A DNA stretch of 40,358 bases from Candidatus Melainabacteria bacterium (GCA_003153555.1 PLZS01000045.1:55708-96065); one strand, 5' to 3'; counted from the stretch's first letter, positions 10,082 to 19,502 are shown. Made by a program: numbers and translations. Notes: generated from the sequence alone by a model not told the origin.

Positions 10082-10597
10082 TTAACGCAATCCTGAACCT
10101 TGATTGATGATGCCGGTACTATTATTGGTGGCAGTGCCTTGATTGTTGAAACCAGGATTATTAGAAGCTGGGTTCGTCGAATTGGTGGTTGTTGCCGCCG
10201 AAAGTGGTGTCAAATTCAAACTGGTGTTACTCAAACCAGTCAGATTGATGCTGCTAAGACTCTTACCTGCACTGTTCAATCCATTGGTTCCGCTGTAACT
10301 CTGGATGTTGGTATTGGGTGTGTTGTTAATCTGATTTGCAAACACGGCAACTCCGCCGCGTACGGTCGGGTATGCAAGAGGACTGGCGGGATTCGGATAG
10401 GTCGGAGTGTTGAAGCTTTGAGGGTTGCGAAAAGTGTACGAACTAAACCCACGCGTTGCACCGAAGTTTGAGCTGGAACCAAAGTTATTGCTCGCCGTCT
10501 GAGCCTTGGCGCAATCAGGAGCAACCCATGTCGTGGTCAAAGTAGCGATTGCTACGACAGCGCCAAACGAAAATAATTGAGCTCTCTGCCTAGACAT
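10082..10597 (-). CDS. Small secreted Asn/Ser/Thr-rich protein of unknown function
   Basis: A 171-residue protein with a clear signal peptide (hydrophobic about 8-26, cleavage near AKA-QT at 31-33). The mature part is low complexity and very rich in Asn, Ser, Thr and Gly, with few charged residues and no recognisable domain. A good ribosome site (AGGAG, 5 bases before the ATG) supports translation. It follows ftsH by 41 bases on the same strand and may be read from the ftsH transcript. The composition suggests a disordered surface or matrix protein; this is inference. Confidence 0.7.
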   Translation of the reverse strand: MSRQRAQLFSFGAVVAIATLTTTWVAPDCAKAQTASNNFGSSSNFGATRGFSSYTFRNPQSFNTPTYPNPASPLAYPTVRGGVAVFANQINNTPNTNIQSYSGTNGLNSAGKSLSSINLTGLSNTSLNLTPLSAATTTNSTNPASNNPGFNNQGTATNNSTGIINQGSGLR

Positions 10598-10638
10598 AGT
10601 GTCTCCTAATTATTCATCCTAACCAATGCAGCCAACAT

Positions 10639-12639
10639 CTATGCGAACTTAGGTTTCAGTCCAGGAGACGTATCTGGCGGCTCCTGCTGTTTGTCGGAAG
10701 ACTTCTCTTTTTCTCTATCGGATTCCTGCTGCAAGACTTTACCACCATCCAGGACATATGTCGGCGGAGGCGCTATCCCACTGCTGTCGTCGTTGTTCCG
10801 AGTGGTTGAAATAAAGTTACCCGAAGCACGATTTACTTCTTCGATGATCGCATCAACTTGAGCTTTGTCGAGAGTTTCTTTCTCAAGAAGCACTTTCACA
10901 ATCGCATCCATATGTGGTCGATGACTAGTTAGAAGATCTTTGACGCGAGTGTAATTATCACTGACGATCCGAGTTACTTCTTCGTCAATGATAGTGGCAA
11001 TGTTTTCACCATAATCTCTCTCGTGACCAAATTCACGACCGAGAAAAACATGATCATGACGCTTACCGAAAGTCATCGGTCCTAGTCGATCACTCATGCC
11101 AAACTCAGTCACCATGCGACGCGCAAGTTTAGTGCTCTTCTCTAAGTCGTCCTGTGCACCAGTAGTGATTTCGTCATAAATGATTTCTTCTGCTACTCGT
11201 CCACCAAGGCTGACTCCGATCTGGTCGATGAGCTGCGAACGCGTCTGGGTAAGAATATCTTCTTCAGGGAAGAACATGGTCAAACCGAGTGCGAAGCCAC
11301 GTGGAATGATGCTCACTTTGTGCAGCGGATGCGCATTTTTGAGCAAGATGCACATGAGCGCATGACCGACTTCATGGTAGGCAGTCATTTCCTTTTCTTT
11401 GTTGGAAATAATTCTCGTTCTCTTTTCCGGACCAGCAATTACTTTGTCGATTGCCAGCTCAAGATCGTTCATTTCGATCTCGCGTTTATCCCCACGAGCC
11501 GCTATTAGGGCTGCTTCGTTGATCAAGTTAGACAAGTCTGCACCAGTAAATCCGGGCGTTCTTCGTGCCAGCACTCTCAATTCGACATCTTTAGAAAGCG
11601 GTTTGCCCCTGGAGTGAACGTTGAGAATTTGCTCACGCCCGAGTACGTCTGGACGATCGATGACGACTTGACGGTCGAAACGACCTGGACGCAGTAGAGC
11701 TGAGTCCAATATATCTGGTCGGTTCGTGGCAGCAATGACGATGATGCCAGTTGTTCCTTCGAATCCATCCATCTCAACCAGCAGTTGATTCAATGTTTGT
11801 TCACGCTCGTCGTGACCACCGCCGAGTCCAGCTCCACGCTGTCTTCCAACTGCGTCGATTTCATCGACGAACACGATACACGGAGCATGCTTTTTTGCTT
11901 GATCAAAAAGATCTCGAACGCGAGAGGCTCCTACACCTACAAACATCTCAACAAAATCAGAACCAGAAATACTGAAGAACGGCACACCAGCTTCACCAGC
12001 GACGGCCTTCGCTAGTAGAGTTTTACCAGTTCCTGGAGCGCCCACAAGTAAAACGCCTCGAGGGATACGTGCACCCAGGGCTTGAAATTTTTCCGGATTC
12101 TTCAGGAAATCAACGATCTCTTGCAGTTCCTGCTTAGCCTCATCAATTCCAGCAACGTCGGCGAAAGTTACTTTCACTTTGTTGTCGACCATGAGCTTTG
12201 CCCGACTGCGACCAAAACTCATCGCCTGATTGCCACCAGACTGTGCACTACGGAACATGAAAAGAAATCCAACTAAGAGCAATATGGGCAAGAAGAATGA
12301 GCTGATCATGGAGAACCAGAAACTAGACTTATCCGGCTCCTTGATGTCGAGCATGATGCCCGACTTGTTAAACTCTTTGATCAAGTCTTCTTTCGATTCG
12401 TTAGGCACAGTGACGGCTTTGTCTCGTTCCGAGCCGGCCATTTTCACTTGAATTATCGACTCACCATTAGTCATAGTGACACGCTGAATAGCATCTGCTT
12501 TACCTTCACGGATGATGTTTTGCAGTTGCGAATAAGTCAACGGTTCGTCATGTTTACTAATGCTAGTCAACGAAAAGACGAATACGACTAACACTAATAG
12601 TAAAAAGAAAACGGCCCAAGTTGTTCCGTACTTCCGCAT
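10639..12639 (-). CDS. ftsH: ATP-dependent zinc metalloprotease FtsH
   Basis: A 666-residue membrane-anchored AAA+ protease that degrades misfolded membrane proteins and regulators. Two membrane helices (about 8-24 and 107-128) bracket the extracytoplasmic domain. The AAA module carries Walker A GAPGTGKT (200-207), Walker B IVFVDEID (255-262) and a second region of homology around [19 protein letters not shown]. The protease domain has the zinc motif HEVGH (422-426) and the third ligand Asp near 498 (GAQDDLE). The C-terminal 60 residues are charged and divergent. Upstream on the same strand lies tilS, a pairing known from other bacteria; a TATAAT promoter precedes the start, with GGAG 8 bases before the ATG. 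Confidence 0.98.
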   Translation of the reverse strand: MRKYGTTWAVFFLLLVLVVFVFSLTSISKHDEPLTYSQLQNIIREGKADAIQRVTMTNGESIIQVKMAGSERDKAVTVPNESKEDLIKEFNKSGIMLDIKEPDKSSFWFSMISSFFLPILLLVGFLFMFRSAQSGGNQAMSFGRSRAKLMVDNKVKVTFADVAGIDEAKQELQEIVDFLKNPEKFQALGARIPRGVLLVGAPGTGKTLLAKAVAGEAGVPFFSISGSDFVEMFVGVGASRVRDLFDQAKKHAPCIVFVDEIDAVGRQRGAGLGGGHDEREQTLNQLLVEMDGFEGTTGIIVIAATNRPDILDSALLRPGRFDRQVVIDRPDVLGREQILNVHSRGKPLSKDVELRVLARRTPGFTGADLSNLINEAALIAARGDKREIEMNDLELAIDKVIAGPEKRTRIISNKEKEMTAYHEVGHALMCILLKNAHPLHKVSIIPRGFALGLTMFFPEEDILTQTRSQLIDQIGVSLGGRVAEEIIYDEITTGAQDDLEKSTKLARRMVTEFGMSDRLGPMTFGKRHDHVFLGREFGHERDYGENIATIIDEEVTRIVSDNYTRVKDLLTSHRPHMDAIVKVLLEKETLDKAQVDAIIEEVNRASGNFISTTRNNDDSSGIAPPPTYVLDGGKVLQQESDREKEKSSDKQQEPPDTSPGLKPKFA

Positions 12640-12668
12640 AATCTTTGCTCCAGAATCCTCGTCATCAG

Positions 12669-12677
12669 ATTATATCA
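12669..12677 (-). promoter_or_regulatory. Extended -10 promoter for ftsH
   Basis: The minus strand reads TGATATAAT, a perfect -10 hexamer with the TG extension, about 30 bases before the ftsH ATG. A -35 match (TTAGAG) at 17-base spacing is weak, as is usual with extended -10 promoters. Confidence 0.6.
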
Positions 12678-13039
12678 CGCTAAAACGTATGCTCTAACCC
12701 AGCACCTGCCTGGCTTTCGAGCGTTCACGACCACCCTAATTCATTTATAATCAGCAAAGCTCTATTCCTGACAGCCATTACGGCGCTTGACATCGACCTT
12801 GGGTTGATAATATTGAGCCAAAAGTTAGCGGCAAATGGTGGCCTTTCAAATGTGTTGTTAGACCACTTAATTCGATGCGCGGAAATTTAACTAGCATCGA
12901 CTGTATGGCAATTCGTCGATTATTAAAATGTGAATTGCCCGTCAAGCTGCGACTAGCAACACTCCCAGACAAATGAAGATGTAACCTGGAACAAAAAAAT
13001 TTGCCGAATATCAAGCAATCGTTACATACGCGACAATCA
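12678..13039 (-). other. Gap between tilS and ftsH with no convincing gene
   Basis: About 360 bases. I see no protein gene I would defend. It holds a perfect inverted repeat GGCAATTC/GAATTGCC (12907-12914 and 12932-12939, 17-base loop). Minus-strand TTGACG with TAATCG 17 bases later (about 12920-12950) could be a second, weak promoter toward ftsH. Confidence 0.4.
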
Positions 13040-14467
13040 TTAAACTACTACGCAATCTGGGGCGAAGTCTAAAACCGAAATCCGATGTGTAGGTACGCCT
13101 ATCACTTTAATTTTTTCGCTCAAACCAACTCCCGGTACCCACAGCACCTCAGCTTGATCGGCAAGTACAATCCCTTCAAACTCTCGCTCACTCTTACTTT
13201 TTCTGCTGTGAAGATATCTCTTGAGGCTGACAGGCTGTGTCATTCCAAGCGGCCGAATCTTATCTGTGTCACTATCGTTTCTCAAAACTAAAGGGAGCTC
13301 AACCAAGGTCAAATCAACAATTGCGCTCAACGCAGTCCTGGGTGGGAACTGTGCGGGTAGCGATTCCTGCCATTCTTCTACTCTAATAACCTTGCCTAGT
13401 GAAAGAATGATTGTGTTGCCAGGCAACTTGATTTTCACTGGTTGCAATAACACCTTGGTCCTCACACTAGGGGATTTGTCGATCCAGCGAATGTTTTCAG
13501 TGTCGACGACTAGGTCCCATCTTTCATGTAGAGTCAGTCGCTTACTGCCGACGTTATTCGCCATCATATTTAATACCGTTTGCACTCGTTCGAACGAAAC
13601 TTCAATATCACGATATTCCATCGCTTTACCGAGCGCGCGCCGCTGTAAAGCGATGTGGACCTCCTGAAACTCTCGCATACTCCAAGACCTGGCATCCAAA
13701 CCTCCCAACTGGTCGATAATTAGCAAAGTGCATTGATGCAAAAATTCATCCTCCTTCGTCGTCACCTCTCGCAGTCGTTCTAATTGTCTGGCCATTGAAG
13801 GGAATCGGCTTAAGCACAGAGGCAGAACTTGATTTCGCAAGAAATTCCGAGCAAATTTATCGTTTTGGTTTGAAGAATCAACTCGGGCGGAAACTTGGTT
13901 CTGGGAGAGAAAAACTAGTACTTCCTCACGTGAGCAGTTGAGCATAGGACGAACCAACCAGATGCCGTTTTTCATCAAATGAGCTGTTTTAATACCAGTC
14001 AAACCAGTGCTGGATGTACCGCGAAAAAGCCTAAACAGCAAGGTTTCAATCTGATCGTTTTGTGTATGCGCCAGCAAAACAACTTTGCTACCAAGCGAGC
14101 GGGCACAGCTATAGAGAAAATCGTACCTGGTGGCACGCAGCTTCGATTCAGATGCGTTAGGTCGAGACTCGGTTTGTTCGTAAACTTGAAGCGGAACAAG
14201 CAATTCAGCGCATAATTGACGGCAAAATTGTTCATCAAGATCGGATTCGGAACCCCTAAGCTTATGATTTACGTGACAAGCCCGAAGCTCAACACCCAGT
14301 TGCTGTGATACCAAGCGCAATGCCAAAAGCATAGCGGTAGAATCAGCACCTCCGGAAATAGAAGCAATGATGCAGGGCTGCGCATGCAGATCTGGATCAG
14401 AAAGGTCAGAAAGAGCAGCAGAAATTTTAGCTACAAACAGGCTGTGCGTGTTTAAATGGAAATCCAT
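13040..14467 (-). CDS. tilS: tRNA(Ile)-lysidine synthase
   Basis: A 475-residue enzyme that converts C34 of the CAU-anticodon tRNA-Ile to lysidine, so that it reads AUA instead of AUG. The N-type ATP-pyrophosphatase loop SGGADSTA is at 38-45, followed by HVNHKLRGSESD, an LLAHTQNDQIETLLFR segment (the usual AHHADDQ is altered) and RNFLRNQVLP typical of the family. The last 90 residues form the TilS C-terminal domain (RPLGMTQPVSLKRYL, VLWVPGVGLSEKIKV). It is divergent from a secreted-protein gene and upstream of ftsH. A tRNA with anticodon CAT lies 1.8 kb away (16215-16287). Confidence 0.93.
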   Translation of the reverse strand: MDFHLNTHSLFVAKISAALSDLSDPDLHAQPCIIASISGGADSTAMLLALRLVSQQLGVELRACHVNHKLRGSESDLDEQFCRQLCAELLVPLQVYEQTESRPNASESKLRATRYDFLYSCARSLGSKVVLLAHTQNDQIETLLFRLFRGTSSTGLTGIKTAHLMKNGIWLVRPMLNCSREEVLVFLSQNQVSARVDSSNQNDKFARNFLRNQVLPLCLSRFPSMARQLERLREVTTKEDEFLHQCTLLIIDQLGGLDARSWSMREFQEVHIALQRRALGKAMEYRDIEVSFERVQTVLNMMANNVGSKRLTLHERWDLVVDTENIRWIDKSPSVRTKVLLQPVKIKLPGNTIILSLGKVIRVEEWQESLPAQFPPRTALSAIVDLTLVELPLVLRNDSDTDKIRPLGMTQPVSLKRYLHSRKSKSEREFEGIVLADQAEVLWVPGVGLSEKIKVIGVPTHRISVLDFAPDCVVV

Positions 14468-14541
14468 ACACTTCTTACAAATGATCTTTCCAGTGTAGGT
14501 TATCCTAGCAGTATCGCCCTGAAGTTGGTCAAAGAGACGGA

Positions 14542-15357
14542 ATGATGAAAATTCAACCTATCTCTGTAAAACGCATAATTAACGTGCCTGTCAACCTGGC
14601 CGTGGCAATTTTGTTTTCAGCCATAAATCTGCCACCAGTGCAAGCAGATGATGCTTCCGTGGTCTCTCATGAGCCCCTCAAGGGAGGTGTAGAAGACACA
14701 AATCTTTTGCCCAGCAAACAAGAAACATTCAAAGAACAGATTCCCATGGCAGTGCCTGTGCCAAAAAAGAAATTGGAAGGCAAGCTTGAGCAAGCGGATC
14801 ACAATGTCTTGGAAGGACGCTCCGAAGATGAGGGCGATGCCAATCTCCAAAGCATGAAAGGTCAAACGGATAAAAAAGTTCTGCAAGGAAGCGCACAACA
14901 ACTTGATGGCGCAGTTGGTGAAGACCCTGATACGACTGACCAGGAGCTGATGGTCGAATGGGATGCTTGGCGGAACCGTTTTCTGCAAGCAGTGCAATCG
15001 GATGTGCAAAGCAATCTCAATAGTTCGGACGATAGCATGTTGCGCTGGGACCCTCGCAATCAAACTGTCATCCGTCAATTCCCGCTGGGAACCGTTGCCT
15101 GGTTTAAATGCGATATCAGGGAAGATTTGAAGATAGTCAATTTCCAGTTAGTGAAATCGTCTGGTTATCCTAACTACGACAGAATTGTCATGGACGCAGT
15201 GGCTGCACTTAACGGAACCAACATTCTCCGCTTTCCGGCCAAATCAAAACGCCACAAAGTAAATCAAATGGCTGGAATTCAAACAGCGACAGAATCCACA
15301 AAACAATACTTTCGTTTCGGCGACGTGGAAAAATACCGCGTTCCCAGCGGACAATAG
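14542..15357 (+). CDS. Exported protein with a TonB-C-like C-terminal domain
   Basis: A 271-residue protein. An N-terminal signal or anchor (about 12-35, ending near VQA-DD) precedes a charged, probably extended linker (about 40-145) containing a PVPKKK stretch. The last 110 residues (WFKCDIREDLKIVNFQLVKSSGY... then FPAKSKR) resemble the TonB/TolA C-terminal fold, in which a small alpha/beta domain contacts envelope proteins. No ExbB/ExbD partner is present. ATG-ATG occurs at the start; GAGACGG lies just upstream and either ATG could serve. The TonB resemblance is by pattern and needs a profile search. Confidence 0.65.
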   Translation: MMKIQPISVKRIINVPVNLAVAILFSAINLPPVQADDASVVSHEPLKGGVEDTNLLPSKQETFKEQIPMAVPVPKKKLEGKLEQADHNVLEGRSEDEGDANLQSMKGQTDKKVLQGSAQQLDGAVGEDPDTTDQELMVEWDAWRNRFLQAVQSDVQSNLNSSDDSMLRWDPRNQTVIRQFPLGTVAWFKCDIREDLKIVNFQLVKSSGYPNYDRIVMDAVAALNGTNILRFPAKSKRHKVNQMAGIQTATESTKQYFRFGDVEKYRVPSGQ

Positions 15358-15399
15358 TTTCGCCGAGGCTGGACCTGGAGACGTGGAGTCCTGGAGCAA

Positions 15400-16152
15400 T
15401 TATTCTTTAGGAACTGCGGTCACAGAAGATGTTGGAATCTTGCCCGAGTGAATTTGATCAACCTGGTAGTCGATTTGTTCGGCTTCACCTATGCGATCCG
15501 TCTTGTGCAGCACATCACTGTAGCAATTAAGCAAGGCTAGCAACTGCGGACTGCTATGGTCGCCATTTTTCTCTCGCAAAGCGAGAGATTGCTTGAGCAA
15601 CACCTCGCTTTCTTTATAACTCCCAGAACGCTCGTATGTCTCAGCGAGCTTTTCTCGAATTGACACGGCTTCGGGATCTTCCACTCCCGACTTCCTTTCG
15701 ACCAGAGCCAACGCTTGTTTCAAATGACCAGCTGCGTCCAGGTATTTTTTTTCCTGGTAGCAAACGCGAGCCAGAATTGTCAGCGGTTTGGATAATTCAA
15801 CGTTTCCAGGACCGTAGATTTTGGCGGCAGCCGAAAGTGCCTCACGGTAGTTAATTTCGGCACCTTGCATGTCTTTCAGCTTAAAATCAGCGTTGCCTAG
15901 CCCATTGTAGGCCTTAAAAAGAGCAGGAAGATTCTTTGACTTTTCCTTTTCGATACCACTAACGACCATGTTGTAGTAGTTTTCAGCTTCTTTGAACTTC
16001 CCCTGAGACTCCAAATCTTGCGCATTCTTGAAACAGTCGTCAACGGACATATGCGGCGCCACAGCAGCTTTCGGGTCGGGAGCTTGTGCCTGGACGGCGC
16101 TTGGAATCGCAAACAGCGTAAAGACAAGGCAGGCGCAATTATTTAGTTTCAT
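15400..16152 (-). CDS. Secreted TPR protein (kinesin-light-chain-like repeats)
   Basis: A 250-residue protein with a signal peptide (MKLNNCACLVFTLFAIPSA, cleavage near VQA-QA) and about four or five TPR units of the 42-residue type from residue 38 to 225, for example AYNGLGNADFKLKDMQGAEI and LAETYERSGSYKESEVLL. GGAG lies 5 bases before the ATG. It lies downstream of tRNA-Met on the same strand and ends convergently with the TonB-C-like gene. It is a scaffold or binding protein outside the cytoplasm, with unknown partner. Confidence 0.85.
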   Translation of the reverse strand: MKLNNCACLVFTLFAIPSAVQAQAPDPKAAVAPHMSVDDCFKNAQDLESQGKFKEAENYYNMVVSGIEKEKSKNLPALFKAYNGLGNADFKLKDMQGAEINYREALSAAAKIYGPGNVELSKPLTILARVCYQEKKYLDAAGHLKQALALVERKSGVEDPEAVSIREKLAETYERSGSYKESEVLLKQSLALREKNGDHSSPQLLALLNCYSDVLHKTDRIGEAEQIDYQVDQIHSGKIPTSSVTAVPKE

Positions 16153-16214
16153 CGCTTCTCCAACCGACCGTGCAACCTTGCCTGCTTTTAGAGAGACCAG
16201 TTGTTCAAAAAAAT

Positions 16215-16287
16215 TAGCACGGGGCAGGATTGAACTGCCGACAACGCGGTTATGAGTCGCGTGCTCTACCGACTGAGCTACCGTGCC
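16215..16287 (-). tRNA. tRNA-Met (anticodon CAT)
   Basis: A 73-base cloverleaf without encoded CCA. The acceptor stem GGCACGG/CCGTGCT ends in a G1·U72 pair; the D-stem is GCTC/GAGC, the anticodon loop CTCATAA, and the T arm GGCAG-TTCAATC-CTGCC. The anticodon stem CGCGA/CCGCG has an A·C mismatch next to the loop. It lacks initiator features (three G:C pairs by the loop, C1:A72), so it is elongator Met or the lysidine-modified Ile acceptor; sequence alone leaves this open. Seven T residues follow its 3' end. Confidence 0.9.
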
Positions 16288-16297
16288 ACTTACATTG

Positions 16298-16327
16298 ATT
16301 ATCCTGATGTTCTGCCCCCAGTGTCAA
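16298..16327 (-). promoter_or_regulatory. Sigma-70-type promoter of the CAT tRNA gene
   Basis: On the minus strand TTGACA (16322-16327) is followed after 18 bases by GATAAT (16298-16303), 11 bases before the tRNA 5' end. A second TTGACA lies about a dozen bases further upstream. Confidence 0.8.
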
Positions 16328-16385
16328 GCGACTGTCAACACTTAAATCTGGGTAGATAGACTGAAACCCCTCACGGAGACGCCAG

Positions 16386-16658
16386 TTGATAGCTTTTGAA
16401 GTCTTGTTGTTGTTAGCGGCCTCAGTCATCGTGATTGTCGGCTTAACCGCCGTGATAAGACCGATTGCTCAAGCCTACTCAGAGCGGTTAAAGGCTAAAT
16501 ACAAAGAAATAGGTAGTGATCAAGAAGTCCTCTTAAAAAATCGTGTCTCCTCTCTTGAGGAAGAAATACGCGAACTCAAGAGACAGGTCTTAAGCATCCA
16601 AGAGACCAGCGAATTCACAGCCAAAATGATTGAGACAAAGCAAGACAAGTCTGCTTAG
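16386..16658 (+). CDS. Small membrane-anchored coiled-coil protein
   Basis: A 90-residue protein with one N-terminal membrane helix (about 4-27, very hydrophobic) and a charged helical tail with heptad-like leucines (about 48-75, SSLEEEIRELKRQVL) likely to form a coiled coil. The TTG start at 16386 is supported by GGAG 7 bases upstream. No family is recognised. It is convergent with the PuuD-like gene, five bases apart. Confidence 0.65.
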   Translation: MIAFEVLLLLAASVIVIVGLTAVIRPIAQAYSERLKAKYKEIGSDQEVLLKNRVSSLEEEIRELKRQVLSIQETSEFTAKMIETKQDKSA

Positions 16659-16663
16659 GTTCG

Positions 16664-17416
16664 CTAACTGGATAGCTTCGCAGACGTAGAAGGCGCCTTT
16701 TGAACATGCATTCGCGAAGCAGCTTGAACAAAATGCTTAAAAAGATCTGCGTTTCCTTCAAAATCGCGTTCAGGATGCCATTGCACGCCGATTGTGAAGG
16801 GTCGCCCCTCAAGTTCGATTGCTTCGATTATGCCGTCATCGGCATGCGCGACAGCAATCAACCCCTGACCAAGTTTTTTCACAGACTGATGATGCGAAGT
16901 GGGTACATTCAGCCGATCAGACTTATAAATCTTGCCCAACTGACTGCTCAGCTTCAAATTAATCGGATGCTTGTGGGGATTAGCTTGCCAACCGGCATTG
17001 ATCGTGTGCACTACTTGAGTGTCCGGTAATTCAGAATTTATATCCTGAATCAAAGAGCCACCCAAAGCAATGTTAAGAAGCTGAGCGCCGGCGCAAATAC
17101 CAAGAATTGGCATATCTGTTCTGCTTATGGTGCGATCAATCAGCCTGAAGTCAAAATCTTCTCTTCGGGGGTCGCACAACTCGACCAACGAGCTGGCTTG
17201 TTCGCCATATTTGGTTGGGCAGTAATCAAGTCCACCAATTAACATCAAGCCCTGCAGGCTACGAAACAGGTCGTCCAAATCACTGTCTGGCATTGGTGGC
17301 AACAAAACCGGAATGCCACCAGCTTTTTGAACCGCCTCAAAATAAGTGGATTGAATGGCTGCTTGCGGTGGAGAACCGCCTGTGACGTCAAGATTGATGC
17401 CGATAATAGGTTTCAT
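16664..17416 (-). CDS. Class I glutamine amidotransferase-like hydrolase (PuuD/peptidase C26 family)
   Basis: A 250-residue cytoplasmic hydrolase of the gamma-glutamyl-GABA hydrolase type. The triad is visible: nucleophile Cys108 in GICAGAQLLN, and His215 and Glu217 in GVQWHPE. GGLDYCPTKYGE and the ALGGSLIQDI stretch are also family-typical. Members cleave gamma-glutamyl amides, for example in putrescine breakdown; no other putrescine-pathway gene is nearby, so the substrate is uncertain. The ATG at 17416 is chosen because MKPIIGI starts the fold; an upstream in-frame ATG would add 26 unlikely residues. It is divergent from pyrE. Confidence 0.87.
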   Translation of the reverse strand: MKPIIGINLDVTGGSPPQAAIQSTYFEAVQKAGGIPVLLPPMPDSDLDDLFRSLQGLMLIGGLDYCPTKYGEQASSLVELCDPRREDFDFRLIDRTISRTDMPILGICAGAQLLNIALGGSLIQDINSELPDTQVVHTINAGWQANPHKHPINLKLSSQLGKIYKSDRLNVPTSHHQSVKKLGQGLIAVAHADDGIIEAIELEGRPFTIGVQWHPERDFEGNADLFKHFVQAASRMHVQKAPSTSAKLSS

Positions 17417-17510
17417 ATTTTCAGGATATAGCACAATTTCAAAAATGGCTATCTCGTATAATCTTCCGTGAACATCCTTTTCAGAGAACAGCACTCAAGC
17501 GAGGTCTACA

Positions 17511-18191
17511 TTGACAGCAGAGTTATCCGAGGATAGTCTAGGCAGCAAGCTGCTTGACTTATCAACCAGTCACAGCACAGCTGAGAATTTGCTCAGATCT
17601 GCAGATGCTTGGCAAACCGGACACTTTCTTTTAACAAGCGGTTTGCACGGAAAGGAATACATGCAATGCCAGCGAGTCATGCAGTTCCCTCGCTTTGGTA
17701 TGCAGTTGGCACGGCTTTTAGCCAAGCAATTGATTGACGCCGGACTGATACCGTCTGTGGTTGCAGGTCCAGCCCTTGGCGCAATTCACTGGGAAGTCTT
17801 TGTCGCGTCGGCATTCGATGAAATGAATCCGAATGGACCGCCAATGAAAGCGATATTTGCAGAGAGAGTAACAGACCAATCAGGAGACTCCAACAGCTTC
17901 GCAATAAGAAGGGGGGTAACACTTAAGCCAAGCGATAAAGTACTTATTGTTGAGGACGTAACCACAACTGGTGGTTCGGCAAGAAAAGTTGTTGAACTAG
18001 TTAGAAGTCTAGGTGCGGAGCCCATTGCAGTGGGTGCCGTTGTTGACCGAAGTGGTTCTGCAATAGACTTCGGAATTCCATTTCACAAGCTGATTACACT
18101 TAATTTAGAGACTTTTGCGCCCGCCAACTGCCCTTTGTGCAAAGATGGAATTCCAGTCAGCAAGCCAGGAAGCAGTAAGAAACCGGCTTAA
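17511..18191 (+). CDS. pyrE: Orotate phosphoribosyltransferase
   Basis: A 226-residue enzyme joining orotate to PRPP in pyrimidine synthesis. GHFLLTSGLHGKEYMQ, the PRPP-binding signature VLIVEDVTTTGGSA, and a C-terminal CPLCKDGIPVSKPGS are typical. The start is TTG at 17511 with GAGG 6 bases upstream. Unusually, codons 5-16 are made of a shortened copy of the dispersed repeat found at 10010-10081, giving an N-terminal extension of roughly 20 residues before the conserved fold. It is convergent with the next gene; their stops overlap at 18188-18191. Confidence 0.95.
   Translation: MTAELSEDSLGSKLLDLSTSHSTAENLLRSADAWQTGHFLLTSGLHGKEYMQCQRVMQFPRFGMQLARLLAKQLIDAGLIPSVVAGPALGAIHWEVFVASAFDEMNPNGPPMKAIFAERVTDQSGDSNSFAIRRGVTLKPSDKVLIVEDVTTTGGSARKVVELVRSLGAEPIAVGAVVDRSGSAIDFGIPFHKLITLNLETFAPANCPLCKDGIPVSKPGSSKKPA
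17523..17558 (+). repeat. Dispersed repeat family 1, copy D, inside the pyrE reading frame
   Basis: TTATCCGAGGATAGTCTA followed by GGCAGCAAGCTGC and TTGAC. Compared with copy B it lacks one internal segment of about 20 bases and otherwise differs at only a few positions. It is translated as residues ELSEDSLGSKLLD of PyrE. Confidence 0.8.
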
Positions 18192-19423
18192 TCCTGAACC
18201 TTTTTCTGCATCAAAGACTGCAAGGCCAATTTGGATTCATAATCTCGTGGCAACATTTTTGTTGTTGTCAGAAGCTCCGAAATGGCGCCGTTGACGTCCC
18301 CATTGTCGCTCAATGCCAGACCAAGAGCGCGGTGCAGTTTGGCGTTTTTGGGGTCAATTTTTAAAGCTAAGCGATACTCAATTACAGCCGATTGGTAGTC
18401 GCCTTTTTTGCCGTATACCCAAGCCAGGTTAGAGTGTGTGTCCGGGTCATTGGGCGCAAGACTAATAGCCATGTGGGCCTCTTTAATCGCTTCGTTTGGC
18501 TTCCCCGTGCTAGCCAAAGCCCAAGAAAGCCCTACATGACCTTCTGAATAGTGCGGATCTAAACGAATTGCTTCTTTAAATTCTTCAATGCACTTTGTCC
18601 ACTTCTCGCCATTACCCAAGGCAAGCGCGTATCTAGCGTGCACCACAGCGTCTTTGGGATTTAGAGCGATGGCACTTCGATATTCCTCATCTGAAGGTCC
18701 TGGCAGACGATCAGCCGCGTAACATTGAGCCAATATCAAATGTGGTACCACAAGCTTCGCATCAAGCGCAATTGCGCGCTTGCATTCGGCTATGGCAGGA
18801 CGCCAATCTTTGCGCATGCGATAACATTCAGCCAGGTATGCGTGGGCTAACGCGTTGCGCTTGTCGATTTTCAACGCGTTGGTATATTCGTCGTCCGCAC
18901 CTTGATATTTTCCAAGCATGCGCAGCGCTTCACCTTTCATAAAGTGTGCATCACCGCTGGTTGGACGAATGGAAATAGTCGTCTCGAACTCTCCTAAAGC
19001 TTCCTCAAAATCAGACATGCCCATCAATACTTTTCCAAGCATCCAGTGAGCCTTGAAGTTGCGCGAATCGACCTTCACCACTTCCTCGTATTCGATCAAT
19101 GCGTTCGTGAAATCGCGTCTCTCAAAAAACATATCGCCCAACTTCATATGCTTCTCTGTCGCTTTAGCCTTCTCTGCTGGCAACACATCAGATTTCAGCG
19201 GGTCTATTTTTTCGATAATCGGAGCAGAAAGAGAAGTATTTTTGTCACCACCAGTGGTGACATTACTTTCTGCAGGCTGAACTGGTTTGATGACGTTTTT
19301 AATTACAGTGCTCGGTCTCGACTTTCCTGGCAGACGGAATGCGCAAGCAAGCTGCACCTCTGTCAAACAAGATAACGAGGACAAACAGGCGATCAAGAAA
19401 TATTGGCTTGAATGATACTTCAC
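18188..19423 (-). CDS. Secreted TPR-repeat protein with about eight or nine repeats
   Basis: A 411-residue protein with a signal peptide (hydrophobic 8-28, cleavage near LACA-F), a low-complexity linker rich in Pro/Ser/Thr to about residue 85, then consecutive 34-residue TPRs to the C-terminus with the standard W/Y-G-A-P spacing (AHWMLGKVLMGMSDFEEAL, VHARYALALGNGEKW, THSNLAWVYGKKGDYQSAV). It is a superhelical binding scaffold. No catalytic domain is present, and it stands alone on its strand. Confidence 0.88.
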   Translation of the reverse strand: MKYHSSQYFLIACLSSLSCLTEVQLACAFRLPGKSRPSTVIKNVIKPVQPAESNVTTGGDKNTSLSAPIIEKIDPLKSDVLPAEKAKATEKHMKLGDMFFERRDFTNALIEYEEVVKVDSRNFKAHWMLGKVLMGMSDFEEALGEFETTISIRPTSGDAHFMKGEALRMLGKYQGADDEYTNALKIDKRNALAHAYLAECYRMRKDWRPAIAECKRAIALDAKLVVPHLILAQCYAADRLPGPSDEEYRSAIALNPKDAVVHARYALALGNGEKWTKCIEEFKEAIRLDPHYSEGHVGLSWALASTGKPNEAIKEAHMAISLAPNDPDTHSNLAWVYGKKGDYQSAVIEYRLALKIDPKNAKLHRALGLALSDNGDVNGAISELLTTTKMLPRDYESKLALQSLMQKKVQD

Positions 19424-19502
19424 TACTTAAATCTAACACCAGCAGGGTCAAAAGTCTAAGGCTCCAGCCGAAAACTTGCTTGCTTTGGTCGTAAATGCCG
19501 CG

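Noticed and set aside
12778..13014. 78-codon minus-strand frame between tilS and ftsH
   Set aside because: No ribosome site, odd composition, no recognisable pattern; it covers a probable promoter region.
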